In this document: piece by piece, positions 25,290 to 34,292 of the stretch
Numbering within the stretch: the stretch's first letter is position 1
Layout of the letters: every line of letters begins with the position of its first letter
Source: Clostridium fungisolvens
Lineage (GTDB): Bacteria > Bacillota > Clostridia > Clostridiales > Clostridiaceae
DNA: 64,000 nucleotides
Direction: 5' to 3'
Assembly: GCF_014193895.1 (NCBI RefSeq)
Contig: NZ_BLZR01000001.1
Span: forward strand, 4,836,001-4,900,000
Made by a program: the position numbers and the translations under genes
The notes under the pieces: generated by a model
The model's input: only the letters and a program-made list of their open reading frames with translations
Databases searched by the model: none
Told to the model about the DNA's origin: nothing

Positions 25290-25718
25290 ATGGGAATTAT
25301 TTTTTCTATAATAGCTGGAATTGCTATGAGTTTACAAGGAGTCTTTAATACTAGAGTTGAATCAAGGATTGGTACTTGGGAGACAAATGCTATTGTCCAA
25401 GGATCTGCCTTTGTGATTACCATTATTTTAGCTTTAACTATAGGGAAAGGAAGTTTTAAAAATATCAAAGATGTTAGCAAAATATATCTCCTTGGCGGTG
25501 TTCTAGGTGTAATAATAATATTTACCGTCATAGAAGGTATAAAGAGTCTTGGAGCAACCTACTCTATAGCAACTATATTAGTAGCACAACTTACAGCTGC
25601 CGCATTAATAGATGCATTTGGTCTGTTCGAATGCAAAAAAATTTCCTTCGGCCTAAATGAAATACTTGGAGTAATGATAATGATTGCTGGTATAATAATA
25701 TTTAAATGGAAAAGATAA
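25290..25718 (+). CDS. DMT-superfamily membrane protein (DUF606/YdcZ family)
   Basis: A 142-residue protein with four to five hydrophobic helices (about 1-20, 35-55, 70-88, 95-112 and 120-138), the half-size unit of drug/metabolite transporters. The N-terminal AGIAMSLQGVFNTRVESRIGT and the late GLFECKKISFGLNEILGVMIMIAG region fit DUF606 proteins, which often work as pairs or homodimers. GAGGTGAT precedes the ATG. The metallohydrolase gene starts 19 bp after its stop, so co-transcription is likely. The substrate is unknown. Confidence 0.85.
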   Translation: MGIIFSIIAGIAMSLQGVFNTRVESRIGTWETNAIVQGSAFVITIILALTIGKGSFKNIKDVSKIYLLGGVLGVIIIFTVIEGIKSLGATYSIATILVAQLTAAALIDAFGLFECKKISFGLNEILGVMIMIAGIIIFKWKR

Positions 25719-25737
25719 AAAAGGTAGGATACTTATT

Positions 25738-26550
25738 ATGATATTTTCTAATTTAATATTTTTATCTAAAATGGCTTGGAAAAATATAAAAACCTATTCT
25801 AAACCAATGGAGGAAGCTCATAAAGAGCAGATTAAAGAAAACTCTGTACGTTGGTTAGGTCATGCAACTTCACTAATAAACATAAACAATAATATAATTA
25901 TAACCGATCCATTATTTAACTCATTTTTAGGTCACATAAAAAGACAAGTAAAAGTTCCAGACGACATTAACTATCTAAAAACTGACTACATATTATTATC
26001 TCACGGTCATACTGATCATATAAACTTTCCATCTCTAAGAAAACTAAATAAAGATGCTGTTGTTCTCTGCCCTAAAGGGTATAAATATATATTAAAGCTT
26101 ATAGGTTTTAAAAGAATTTTTACTATAAGCCCTGGTGAAATTTACTCTGATGCCAATATATCTGTAAAGGCATTTGAAGCAAAACATGATGGCAGAAGAT
26201 TCTATATAGGGAAAAATAGTTATTCTAACTCTTATTTAATAAATTCAGGCAATAAACATGTTTTTTACGCTGGAGATACTGCATTTACAGAGGAATTTAA
26301 GAACCTAGATGCTAATATAGCTTTAATGCCTGTAGGTTGCTATAAGCCTGATAGATTTTCACAAATGCATTGCACACCTGAAGAGAGCTATAAAATGTTT
26401 AAGATGATGAATTGTTGTAAGATGGTACCAATTCATTACAAGACCTTTATGTTATCCTTAGAAGACTTCAAAGAGACTTATGATAGATTAGTTTCTTTAA
26501 ATGATACAAATATAAAAATAATTAACGTGGGTCAATGTATAGATTTTTAG
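25738..26550 (+). CDS. MBL-fold metallohydrolase (UlaG / NAPE-PLD-like)
   Basis: A 270-residue metallo-beta-lactamase-fold hydrolase. WLGHATSLI with ITDPLF opens the domain, SHGHTDH is the HxHxDH metal motif, AGDTAF gives the bridging aspartate and PIHYKTF the final histidine. The pattern is that of the NAPE-PLD/UlaG-like branch, which includes phosphodiesterases acting on lipids or cyclic sugar lactones. A hydrophobic N-terminus (MIFSNLIFLSKMAW) may anchor it to the membrane. It is co-directional with the DMT-type gene and probably in its operon. The substrate cannot be inferred. Confidence 0.88.
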   Translation: MIFSNLIFLSKMAWKNIKTYSKPMEEAHKEQIKENSVRWLGHATSLININNNIIITDPLFNSFLGHIKRQVKVPDDINYLKTDYILLSHGHTDHINFPSLRKLNKDAVVLCPKGYKYILKLIGFKRIFTISPGEIYSDANISVKAFEAKHDGRRFYIGKNSYSNSYLINSGNKHVFYAGDTAFTEEFKNLDANIALMPVGCYKPDRFSQMHCTPEESYKMFKMMNCCKMVPIHYKTFMLSLEDFKETYDRLVSLNDTNIKIINVGQCIDF

Positions 26551-26717
26551 AATCTTATATAATTTTTAAACTATATCCTATGTATCGTATAGCAAATTTA
26601 CACTCCTACATATAATATATTGTATGAGATTTTCAAATTCATAATTTAAACTATTTTGTAAGTCTTATAGACAGTTATGATACGAGAAATCTTTTAACAA
26701 TATTAAAGGAGTGTATA

Positions 26718-27911
26718 ATGTTTTCTTTAAAAAGCAAGCTTGATACTTCTCTGAGATATTATATGTCAAAAGAATATTTTAAAAAATATAGAGTTATTAT
26801 AAAATATAAATCTTTTAGCGATACTATCTTAAAAAGAATATCCTCATTTAAAGGTACTATCATAAATAAGATCGATTGGCTAAGCCTTATAACAGCTGAA
26901 GTGTCTCCTAGAGCTATAGATAGACTTATTGAATATCCTGAAGTTGAATATGTCAGTTTAGATGGATATTGTTTACTATGTGGAACTAGTGTAGCTTCAG
27001 CGAACAACGTAAACTTAAGTGGAAGATATAAATTCACAGGACGAGGAATAGGTGTAGGACTAGTAGATAGCGGTGTATTCCCTCACCCTGATCTTCTAAG
27101 CCCAATGAATAAGATACGGGTTTTTGTCGACCTTATAAATGACTTTAAGTACCCATACGATGATAATGGCCATGGAACCTTTATAAGTGGAATATTGTGC
27201 GGAAGCGGAGGTAATTCAGACGGTTTATATAAAGGTATTGCTGATAAAGCTAATCTTTATTGTTATAAAGCTTTTAATAGTACTGGAAAAGGATATGTTT
27301 CAGACATACTTTTTGCTATTAATTCTTTAATAGCATCGGCTGAAGATGAAAACATAAGACTAATTCTGCTTCCATTTGAACTAGCAAATGATAACATATT
27401 TTATTTAGAACAATTTGATAAACTCTTAGGATTGGCAATATCTAAAAATTTAATTCCAATAGTTCCTTCTGGTAGTAATCCAAACAAAGAATATTCAATA
27501 AGAGGGTTAGCTACATTAAGTAATTGCTTAACTATAGGAGGCTTAGATACATCTAAAACTATTAAACCTTATTCTTATTCGTCAGCTGGTCCTGTAGGCA
27601 AATTACAGAAACCAGAGGTTTCTGCAGGTTGCGTAAATATTCAATCCTTAAACTGTGATAAAAACTATATCTCCGAAAGAAATGGATTAAAAATATATCC
27701 ATCAAAACTCACAGAACCTTATACAACATATTCTGGAACATCATGTTCTGCGGCATATGTTTGTGGTGTATGTGCCTTAGTACTAGAGAAAAATCCATCA
27801 CTTACCTTTAATGATATTAGATCATTATTACAAATATCTGCAGACTCGCACGAACTTCCAAGATATGCTGAAGGTGATGGAACATTAAATCTAGATAAAT
27901 TATTGACATAA
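26718..27911 (+). CDS. S8 family serine peptidase (subtilase), no signal peptide
   Basis: A 397-residue subtilisin-fold peptidase with an N-terminal inhibitor-like region (about 20-85) and no secretion signal, so probably intracellular. The triad is D117 (VGLVDSGV), H152 (NGHGTF) and S342 (SGTSCSAA). The oxyanion Asn of subtilisin (AAGN) aligns with S253 in PSGSNPN, and the usual SMASPH after the active serine is SCSAAY, so the oxyanion hole is atypical. The protein is unusually cysteine-rich for a subtilase, including VCGVC next to the active site. AAAGGAG precedes the ATG. It is monocistronic. The physiological substrate is unknown. Confidence 0.88.
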   Translation: MFSLKSKLDTSLRYYMSKEYFKKYRVIIKYKSFSDTILKRISSFKGTIINKIDWLSLITAEVSPRAIDRLIEYPEVEYVSLDGYCLLCGTSVASANNVNLSGRYKFTGRGIGVGLVDSGVFPHPDLLSPMNKIRVFVDLINDFKYPYDDNGHGTFISGILCGSGGNSDGLYKGIADKANLYCYKAFNSTGKGYVSDILFAINSLIASAEDENIRLILLPFELANDNIFYLEQFDKLLGLAISKNLIPIVPSGSNPNKEYSIRGLATLSNCLTIGGLDTSKTIKPYSYSSAGPVGKLQKPEVSAGCVNIQSLNCDKNYISERNGLKIYPSKLTEPYTTYSGTSCSAAYVCGVCALVLEKNPSLTFNDIRSLLQISADSHELPRYAEGDGTLNLDKLLT

Positions 27912-27913
27912 TT

Positions 27914-27950
27914 AAAAGCACTAAGTATTTAAAAAGCTTAGTGCTTTTTT
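27914..27950 (+). terminator. Terminator of the subtilase gene
   Basis: AAAAGCACTAAG / CTTAGTGCTTTTTT. The end of its T-tract is also the right edge of R2 element copy 1. Confidence 0.95.
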
Positions 27951-28137
27951 ACTGCAAAGGAAAATTTAAAACTTTTGAGTTATATAAACCTAATCATTTC
28001 AATGTTTTTAGAAGTTTTATATGGCAATACAGTAAAAAATAAAACTTATTCGCCTGCCAAATTTCCCTCATATACATTCGGAAAGGCAGATGCGTAAAAA
28101 AACTCACTGAAGAAGGCCACTTCAGCGACTTTTTTAC
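27944..28137 (-). repeat. R2 dispersed element, copy 1
   Basis: About 194 bp, reverse orientation. It shares most positions with 40895-41091 along the whole length. Ends are AGTAAAAAAG-like on both sides. The left part holds a GCTGAAG/CTTCAG hairpin with a T-tract (terminator of the M23 gene); the middle shares GCATCTG...GTATATGAGG...AATTTGGCA blocks. The right edge abuts the subtilase terminator. Confidence 0.85.
28096..28135 (-). terminator. Terminator of the M23 peptidase gene (inside R2)
   Basis: CTGAAG / CTTCAG stem flanked by A- and T-tracts, immediately after the M23 stop codon on the minus strand. Confidence 0.8.
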
Positions 28138-29336
28138 TACTTTATGTACTTATTAGGGTTTATAGCAGTTCCATTAACCCTTAACTCAAAGTGAAGATGT
28201 GGTCCAGTACTTCTTCCCGTAGTTCCTACTTTACCTATTATATCTCCTCTTTTTATTTTCTGACCAGGCTTCACTAATACCTTACTGCAGTGCCCATATA
28301 TAGTTTCTATACCACCCCCATGATCAACTACTATCATATTGCCATATACACTATTATATGAAGTTTCTTTTACCGTACCGTCTAGTGCAGCACCTATTGG
28401 GTCTCCTACATTTGAAGCTATATCTATCCCGTGGTGTACTTCCCCCCACCTAGCTCCAAAATTTGAACTAATACTACCTCTTGAAGGCTTTGATAAAAAA
28501 GCTATTCCAGATGGTATAGGATTTTTTATTCCTGTATGTATAACAGTATCTATTGGTTTCACTACAATCTTCTCACTTATTTTCTCTGTATTGATTTTCT
28601 TACCATTTATATATGTACTTTCTTCTTCTACTTCATTCTTCCCATTAGTGCCTTTATCCACCTTAGATTCACCAATAAATAAATCTTCGCTTGAATTTAT
28701 TATCGTAGCTGGTTCTACATCTATCATGGTCTTGTCTTTTGTCTTTACTTCAACTTTTACTAATGGTTCTTCACTATCCTTATCTGTTTCAATTATTTTA
28801 TTTACTACCTCATCTGTAGGCAAAACATTTGATACAGATGTCTTTTCTTCTATATACTCACTATTAGTATCAATGCTTACTGATACTATATCGCTTTTAT
28901 CTATCTTACCTATATCGATGTATCTATCTGCTACCTTCTCTAATATCTGTTTGCCTTCTTCTTTATTAGCTATATATCCTATATTATTTTTTCCTATAAC
29001 AAATCTAAATGCAGTTATATTTAAATTTAAATTTTTAACTATGTTCTCTTTTAGTTCATTTAGTGTATATTCAGATACTACATTTCCACTTGATTTTTTA
29101 AAAGATATATTATTAGATTTCTCTATAGTAGTGCCAAACCTCTTGTTTATATCACCTTTTACCTGATTGAAGGCTTCCTTTGCTTCCTCCTTATCATTTA
29201 CACAAGCAATATATACTCCATTTTCATAAAAGCAATAGTAATCTATTTTATTAAGTACATTTATATAAATCGCAGATGGTACTGCTAATAAAATTATTGC
29301 TTTTATTAAGAAAAGTTTAATATCTCTACTACCCAT
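28137..29336 (-). CDS. M23 family metallopeptidase with G5 domain
   Basis: A 399-residue cell-wall peptidase. It has an N-terminal membrane anchor (about 8-28), an extracytoplasmic linker region, a G5 domain (about 194-270), and a C-terminal LytM/M23 domain (275-399) with H302 and D306 in HHGIDIA and HLH (380-382). These zinc ligands are complete, so endopeptidase activity on peptidoglycan cross-bridges is expected. The same N-terminal segment-plus-G5 layout occurs in several clostridial M23 proteins. It is divergent from the dnaD-dnaI pair. Its stop codon coincides with the edge of R2 copy 1. Confidence 0.92.
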   Translation of the reverse strand: MGSRDIKLFLIKAIILLAVPSAIYINVLNKIDYYCFYENGVYIACVNDKEEAKEAFNQVKGDINKRFGTTIEKSNNISFKKSSGNVVSEYTLNELKENIVKNLNLNITAFRFVIGKNNIGYIANKEEGKQILEKVADRYIDIGKIDKSDIVSVSIDTNSEYIEEKTSVSNVLPTDEVVNKIIETDKDSEEPLVKVEVKTKDKTMIDVEPATIINSSEDLFIGESKVDKGTNGKNEVEEESTYINGKKINTEKISEKIVVKPIDTVIHTGIKNPIPSGIAFLSKPSRGSISSNFGARWGEVHHGIDIASNVGDPIGAALDGTVKETSYNSVYGNMIVVDHGGGIETIYGHCSKVLVKPGQKIKRGDIIGKVGTTGRSTGPHLHFELRVNGTAINPNKYIK

Positions 29337-29499
29337 TTTATATACCTTCTACCTTTCTTGTAATATATTATTAATGATAAAAAATCAACATTCTTTTTTA
29401 ATATCTCCTATAGTTAGCTTTCTTATGCATGGCTTTATGTATCATTTAATACCATAACGAGCAAACTAGTATTAGTTATTAATTGGCAGGCTATCATTA

Positions 29500-29528
29500 T
29501 TGAGAGAACCTTTCCCCTCTGTTATAAT
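29500..29528 (+). promoter_or_regulatory. Promoter of the dnaD-dnaI operon
   Basis: -35 TTGAGA (29500-29505) and -10 TATAAT (29523-29528), 17-bp spacing, about 75 bp before the dnaD start. Confidence 0.75.
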
Positions 29529-29602
29529 ATAATTACATCAAAGTTTATCATTTCATAATGATAACGGCATACAAACTACATTGAATGGAGGGTTATTGCC
29601 CT

Positions 29603-30592
29603 ATGAGTACATTTATGCTTAAAAATTCTCCTGTACAATTTACTCCTGTAAGCAATATTTTTCTAGAAAAATATATGCCAAAAGCAAGAGGTGAATTTGT
29701 GAAAGTTTACCTAATGATGCTAAAGTATAGTATTTCAGGTGAATTAGGAGTTAGCTCATCCATTATAGCTTCTAACTTAAATCTTTTAGAATCAGATATA
29801 ATGAATGCCTTAAACTATTGGCATGATGAAGGTATAATACAATTGGTTCCTATAGACAAGATGAATAATTTCAATATAAAGTTTATGGAATTAAGCGGTG
29901 ATGAAAATACTGAATCTACACTTAACTTATTAGATGAATTAAATAAAAACAATACTAAAGATATGCTTAAGGAAGTTGAAAGGCTGCTAGCTAGACCACT
30001 ATCCCCTAAGGAAATGTCAACATATCTTGGGTTGCAAAACGATTTTTCTTTCTCATCAGAAATGATATTAATGCTTATAGAATACTGTGTATCTAAAGGA
30101 AAGGCTGACTCTAGATATATAGAAAAGGTTGCATTAGCTTGGCATGATAGCGGAATAAAAAATATAGAGGATGTTCATGCTTATATTACTAGAAGTGAAG
30201 ATAAGTGGGTAAAAATAAGAAAAATACTAGCTTATCTAGGGATAAAAAATGCAGAAGTCATGAAGCCTCAAGAGGAACTTATGGAGAAATGGATGTTTAC
30301 ATACAACTTTTCTAATGAAGTTATACTAAAGGCTTGTGAAATATGTTTTGAGAGGTTAAATAGAGCTGACTTTAGATACATTGATGGAATATTAACCCGC
30401 TGGAATAATGACGGTATAAAAACCCTTGAAGATGTAGCAACTAAAAACTTACCTTCAAAAACTAGTAACAATAGATCTAACAATTATGATAACGGCAAAA
30501 AAAGTAATTTGAAATTTACAGATTATGAACAAAGAACTTACGATTATGATTCATTAGAAAGAAAGTTATTAGGATGGGATAATAATGATTAA
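29603..30592 (+). CDS. DnaD-domain primosomal protein
   Basis: A 329-residue replication initiation/restart protein. The N-terminal winged helix (about 10-95, LGVSSSIIASNLNLLESDIMNALNYWHDEGII) is followed by DnaD C-terminal domains, apparently two (repeats at about 125-205 and 210-285 share IEYCVSKGKADSRYIEKVALAWHDSGI-like sequence). The tail is disordered and contains Asn/Ser/Lys. The start at 29603 is preferred since GGAGGG precedes it by about 10 bases; the upstream in-frame ATG lies in that site. It overlaps the next gene by 8 bp, so DnaD and the helicase loader are translationally coupled. Confidence 0.9.
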   Translation: MSTFMLKNSPVQFTPVSNIFLEKYMPKARGEFVKVYLMMLKYSISGELGVSSSIIASNLNLLESDIMNALNYWHDEGIIQLVPIDKMNNFNIKFMELSGDENTESTLNLLDELNKNNTKDMLKEVERLLARPLSPKEMSTYLGLQNDFSFSSEMILMLIEYCVSKGKADSRYIEKVALAWHDSGIKNIEDVHAYITRSEDKWVKIRKILAYLGIKNAEVMKPQEELMEKWMFTYNFSNEVILKACEICFERLNRADFRYIDGILTRWNNDGIKTLEDVATKNLPSKTSNNRSNNYDNGKKSNLKFTDYEQRTYDYDSLERKLLGWDNND

Positions 30593-31562
30593 CGAATATA
30601 AAGGTCAACTGACAGATATTTATGCAAAAATAAGAGAAGAAGAAGCTGCTGCTTTAAAGAAACGTAGAGAAATAATAAAAAATGAACACCCTGAAATATT
30701 AGATTTAGATAATGAAATAGGTAAAATGTGTATAAGACTATCTATAAATGCATTAAAATCAAAAGATGAATCTGAACAAAGCTTCGACCAATTAAAAGAT
30801 GCAATAACTGAATTAAGAGCTAGAAAATACGAATTGCTAGTGTCCCATGGATATAATCCAGAATACTTAAATTTGCATTATAGATGTAGTAAATGTAAAG
30901 ATACTGGTTATATTGTAACAGAAAGATGCTCATGCTATAAACAAAAATTAGTTAAACTTCAATACAAAGCCTCTGGACTTGAGAACGCTATAAAAGAGGA
31001 AAACTTTGATACTTTTAACTTAAACTATTATCCTTCTCATAGGATTGGAGATGAAAAGTTTTCTCCTAGAAAAAACATGGAGACTATACTTAATTCAATT
31101 ACAGCTGATTATCTCCCTAATTTTTCTAAAAAGGATGATAACTTATTATTTTATGGTACATCAGGAACAGGTAAGACATTCCTTTCTAACTGTATTGCAA
31201 AGGAGCTACTAGACCAAGGCTTCCTAGTAGTGTATAGAACTTCTGACGAACTTATCAAAGACTTAAAGGAAATTAGATTCAATAACAATCTATCTGTGGA
31301 AGACCTTTTAATTAATTGCGACTTACTTATAATTGATGATTTAGGCGCAGAGCAGATAACTGAGTTTTCTGTTACAGAACTATTCACACTACTAAACAAA
31401 AAGTTATTAAATAAAAAGAAAATGCTCATCTCAACAAATTTGTCGCTACAAACATTGACTAAGTACTATGCAGAGAGAATAACTTCTCGTCTTTTTGGAA
31501 ACTTTAAACTGTTCAAATTCTACTCCGAAGATATACGAGTTAAGAAAAACTTAGCTAGATAA
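30585..31562 (+). CDS. DnaI/DnaC-like helicase loader ATPase
   Basis: A 325-residue AAA+ protein of the DnaC/IstB family. An N-terminal helical region with a zinc-type cluster (YRCSKCKDTGYI, RCSCYK; CxxC and CxC near 100-120) resembles the DnaI N-domain that binds DnaB. Walker A is GTSGTGKT, Walker B LLIIDDLG, with sensor regions (STNLS, RITSRL). It loads the replicative helicase, whose gene is 20 kb away in this window. Its position after dnaD in an 8-bp overlap supports a primosome role rather than transposon IstB; no transposase is nearby. Confidence 0.9.
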   Translation: MINEYKGQLTDIYAKIREEEAAALKKRREIIKNEHPEILDLDNEIGKMCIRLSINALKSKDESEQSFDQLKDAITELRARKYELLVSHGYNPEYLNLHYRCSKCKDTGYIVTERCSCYKQKLVKLQYKASGLENAIKEENFDTFNLNYYPSHRIGDEKFSPRKNMETILNSITADYLPNFSKKDDNLLFYGTSGTGKTFLSNCIAKELLDQGFLVVYRTSDELIKDLKEIRFNNNLSVEDLLINCDLLIIDDLGAEQITEFSVTELFTLLNKKLLNKKKMLISTNLSLQTLTKYYAERITSRLFGNFKLFKFYSEDIRVKKNLAR

Positions 31563-31599
31563 ATTAATAGGTACACATTATAATTTTTTAAAGAATGAA

Positions 31600-31631
31600 A
31601 GAAGCAATGATTCTAATATCACTGCTTCTTT
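31600..31631. terminator. Bidirectional terminator between dnaI and mglC
   Basis: AAGAAGCAATGAT / ATCACTGCTTCTT (one mismatch) with a T-tract on the plus side, between convergent genes. Confidence 0.85.
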
Positions 31632-31644
31632 TATTTATAGAATA

Positions 31645-32676
31645 TTACTTTTTCTTTATATATTTTCTGATATCAATTGCAACTGCACTTACTATAATTA
31701 ATCCTTTTACGATGTATTGGTAATAAGGATTAACACCTATAAATGCTAGTCCATAGTTAATAACTTGGAATATTAATACTCCTGTTATTATACCTGGAAC
31801 TGTACCTATACCACCTGCTGTAGAAACACCACCAACAACGCAGGCTGCTATAGCATCAAGTTCATACATATTACCAGTATTATTTGTAGCACTACCAACA
31901 CGTCCTGCTTCTAGAGATCCTGCAAATCCATAAAGAGCTCCTGCTAAGAAGTATATTAATAATAGATACTTAACTACATTAACACCAGAAACTGTTGCAG
32001 CTTCGGGATTACCACCGATTGCATACATGTTCTTACCAAATCTAGTCTTGTTCCATAAGATCCATACTATAAGTGTTACTATGATAGCATATATAATCAA
32101 ATAAGGTATTTCAAATTTTGTCCCTGTACCAATACTACCTAAAACAAAATTAGAGAAATCCTTGTCCAAACCACCTATTGGTTGAGCTCCGTATGGAGGA
32201 CGGTCAAAGTATATTGAGTTAAGTCCATAAACTATGATCATCATACCCAAAGTCGCTATAAAAGGTGGAACTTGAAAAATTGAAACTACAACACCATTTA
32301 AAAGACCTATTATACCGCATGCTAGCATAGCTATTAATATAGGCACTACTACCGGTAGTTTTTGTAGATGAGGATACATACGATACGCATAATCAGTTGC
32401 TTGAAGCATTGATGCAGAAAGAACTGCTGATAAACCTACCATACGTCCTGCTGATAAATCTGTACCTTGCGTAATTAATATACCACCAACACCTAAAGCT
32501 ATTATAATACGAGTAGATGCTTGAGCTAATATATTACGAAAATTATTTATGCTTAAAAAATCAGGAGATATAGCTACTATAACTACCAATAATGCAATTA
32601 GAACTATATAAATAACATTATTCATTAACCAAGTCTTGTCAAACTTACCTTTTAAAGAAAATTTTTGTTTTTCCAT
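31645..32676 (-). CDS. mglC: Galactose/methyl-galactoside ABC transporter permease MglC
   Basis: A 343-residue polytopic permease of the ribose/galactose (RbsC/MglC) family, with about eight to ten membrane helices. Conserved blocks include GGILITQGTDLSAGRMVGLSA, MYAIGGNPEAATVSGVNV and AIAACVVGGVSTAGGIGTVPG, the last two characteristic of the family's cytoplasmic loops. GGGGGAAT lies before the ATG at 32676. It is the last gene of mglBAC and ends near a bidirectional terminator. It forms the membrane channel for sugar uptake. Confidence 0.93.
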   Translation of the reverse strand: MEKQKFSLKGKFDKTWLMNNVIYIVLIALLVVIVAISPDFLSINNFRNILAQASTRIIIALGVGGILITQGTDLSAGRMVGLSAVLSASMLQATDYAYRMYPHLQKLPVVVPILIAMLACGIIGLLNGVVVSIFQVPPFIATLGMMIIVYGLNSIYFDRPPYGAQPIGGLDKDFSNFVLGSIGTGTKFEIPYLIIYAIIVTLIVWILWNKTRFGKNMYAIGGNPEAATVSGVNVVKYLLLIYFLAGALYGFAGSLEAGRVGSATNNTGNMYELDAIAACVVGGVSTAGGIGTVPGIITGVLIFQVINYGLAFIGVNPYYQYIVKGLIIVSAVAIDIRKYIKKK

Positions 32677-32693
32677 ATTCAATTCCCCCTACC

Positions 32694-34217
32694 CTATAAG
32701 TACATTGCTGATAAACGCATAATTTCTTCTTGTGATGTATTTTTTGTTTCGACTATACCTGCAAGTCTTCCATTACTCATTACTAAAATTCTATCTGTTA
32801 CTCCTAGTAGTTCTGGCATTTCAGAGGATACCATTATAATTCCTTTTCCTTCTTTAGCTAGTTCATTCATTAACTGATATATTTCAAATTTAGCACCAAC
32901 GTCAATACCTCTAGTTGGTTCATCTAGCATTAGTATTTCTGGTTTTGTAAGCAACCAACGTCCTATTATTACCTTTTGTTGATTTCCTCCAGATAGTTTT
33001 CCTATATGTGTCTTCTGCGAAGGTGTTTTTACTCTCATGGAATCTATTACCCACTGAGTATCTTTTTCTATGTTCTTGTCTGATAATATTCCAAACTTGT
33101 TTATATAGCTATCAACATTTGCTATTATAGAGTTGAAGCTTATAGGAAGTCTATCAAATATACCTGTAACACGTCTTTCTTCAGTAACTAATGCAAATCC
33201 GTTTTGCATGGCCTTCTGAGGAGATTTATTACTTATCTCTTTTCCATGAAGAGTTATCTTTCCTGATTCAATCTTTCTCATCCCAAATAAACTTTCTATA
33301 AGTTCTGTTCTTTTTGCTCCAACAAGCCCAGCAACCCCTAGGATTTCTCCTTCTCTAAGATTAAAACTTATATCTCTTAATGATGGTTGCGTTTGTGCAA
33401 CTAAGTTATTAACTTCTAGTATTACTTTACCTGGCTTGTTCACTTTTTCAGGGAAACGATTCGATAGATCTCTACCTACCATCATTTTTATGATTAAATC
33501 CATTGTTAGATCCCTAGCATGCTCTGTTGAAATCCATTGACCATCTCTCATTATGGTAACCTCATCAGAGATCTTTAAAATTTCTTCCATTTTATGTGAT
33601 ATATATATGATAGCAACATTCTTTTCTCTTAATTTATTAATTATTTTAAATAAGTGGTTTACTTCCTTTTCAGTTAGTGATGATGTAGGCTCATCCATAA
33701 CTATAATTTTTGAATCATAAGATACTGCCTTAGCTATTTCAACCATCTGCATTTGAGATACTGATAAAGTATTTACTTTACTTCTAGGATCAACGTCTAT
33801 CTCTAATTCATCAAATATCTTCTTTGTATCCTCATACATCTTATTCTCATCTATAAAAGGTCCTTTGTGAGGATATCTGCCAAGCCAAATGTTGTCCATT
33901 ATATTACGCTGTCTAACCTGATTTAATTCCTGATGAACCATCGAAACTCCATTATCTAAAGCTTGTTTAGAGTTTTGAAATTGAACCCTTTGACCATTAA
34001 AAAATATTTCTCCTTCATTAGGATGATAAATACCAAAGAGGCATTTCATTAGAGTTGACTTTCCTGCTCCATTTTCGCCCATCAATGCATGTACCGTTCC
34101 TGGTCTAACGTTTAAATTTACTCCCGCTAATGCTTTAACACCAGGAAATTCTTTTACTATATTTCTCATCTCTAGAATAAATTCTTGCTTTGATCCTGCT
34201 TCAACCGCATTGCTCAT
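32694..34217 (-). CDS. mglA: Galactose/methyl-galactoside ABC transporter ATPase MglA
   Basis: A 507-residue double ATPase, standard for the sugar CUT2 family. The first cassette has Walker A GENGAGKST, signature VSQMQMVEIA (degenerate) and Walker B IIVMDEPTSSL; the second has GLVGAKRTE (degenerate Walker A), signature LSGGNQQKVIIGRWL and Walker B EILMLDEPTRGID. One canonical and one degenerate site is normal here. GGAGGTG precedes the start. It lies 17 bp upstream of mglC and 75 bp downstream of mglB. It energises galactose or related sugar import. Confidence 0.95.
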   Translation of the reverse strand: MSNAVEAGSKQEFILEMRNIVKEFPGVKALAGVNLNVRPGTVHALMGENGAGKSTLMKCLFGIYHPNEGEIFFNGQRVQFQNSKQALDNGVSMVHQELNQVRQRNIMDNIWLGRYPHKGPFIDENKMYEDTKKIFDELEIDVDPRSKVNTLSVSQMQMVEIAKAVSYDSKIIVMDEPTSSLTEKEVNHLFKIINKLREKNVAIIYISHKMEEILKISDEVTIMRDGQWISTEHARDLTMDLIIKMMVGRDLSNRFPEKVNKPGKVILEVNNLVAQTQPSLRDISFNLREGEILGVAGLVGAKRTELIESLFGMRKIESGKITLHGKEISNKSPQKAMQNGFALVTEERRVTGIFDRLPISFNSIIANVDSYINKFGILSDKNIEKDTQWVIDSMRVKTPSQKTHIGKLSGGNQQKVIIGRWLLTKPEILMLDEPTRGIDVGAKFEIYQLMNELAKEGKGIIMVSSEMPELLGVTDRILVMSNGRLAGIVETKNTSQEEIMRLSAMYL

Positions 34218-34292
34218 GGTTTACACCTCCATATAATTCATTACTGAAATAAGTATGAGACACACCTTATGTGTGCCTCATACATGGTGTTT

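Noticed and set aside
28339..29166. 275-codon frame antisense to the M23 peptidase gene
   Set aside because: The opposite strand encodes a complete M23/G5 protein with all motifs; the antisense product is low-complexity (Ser/Thr/Phe/Ile) and lacks a ribosome site.
30585..31562. IstB transposition helper
   Set aside because: DnaC/IstB proteins are alike, but this one has a DnaI-type Cys cluster, overlaps dnaD and has no IstA transposase neighbour.
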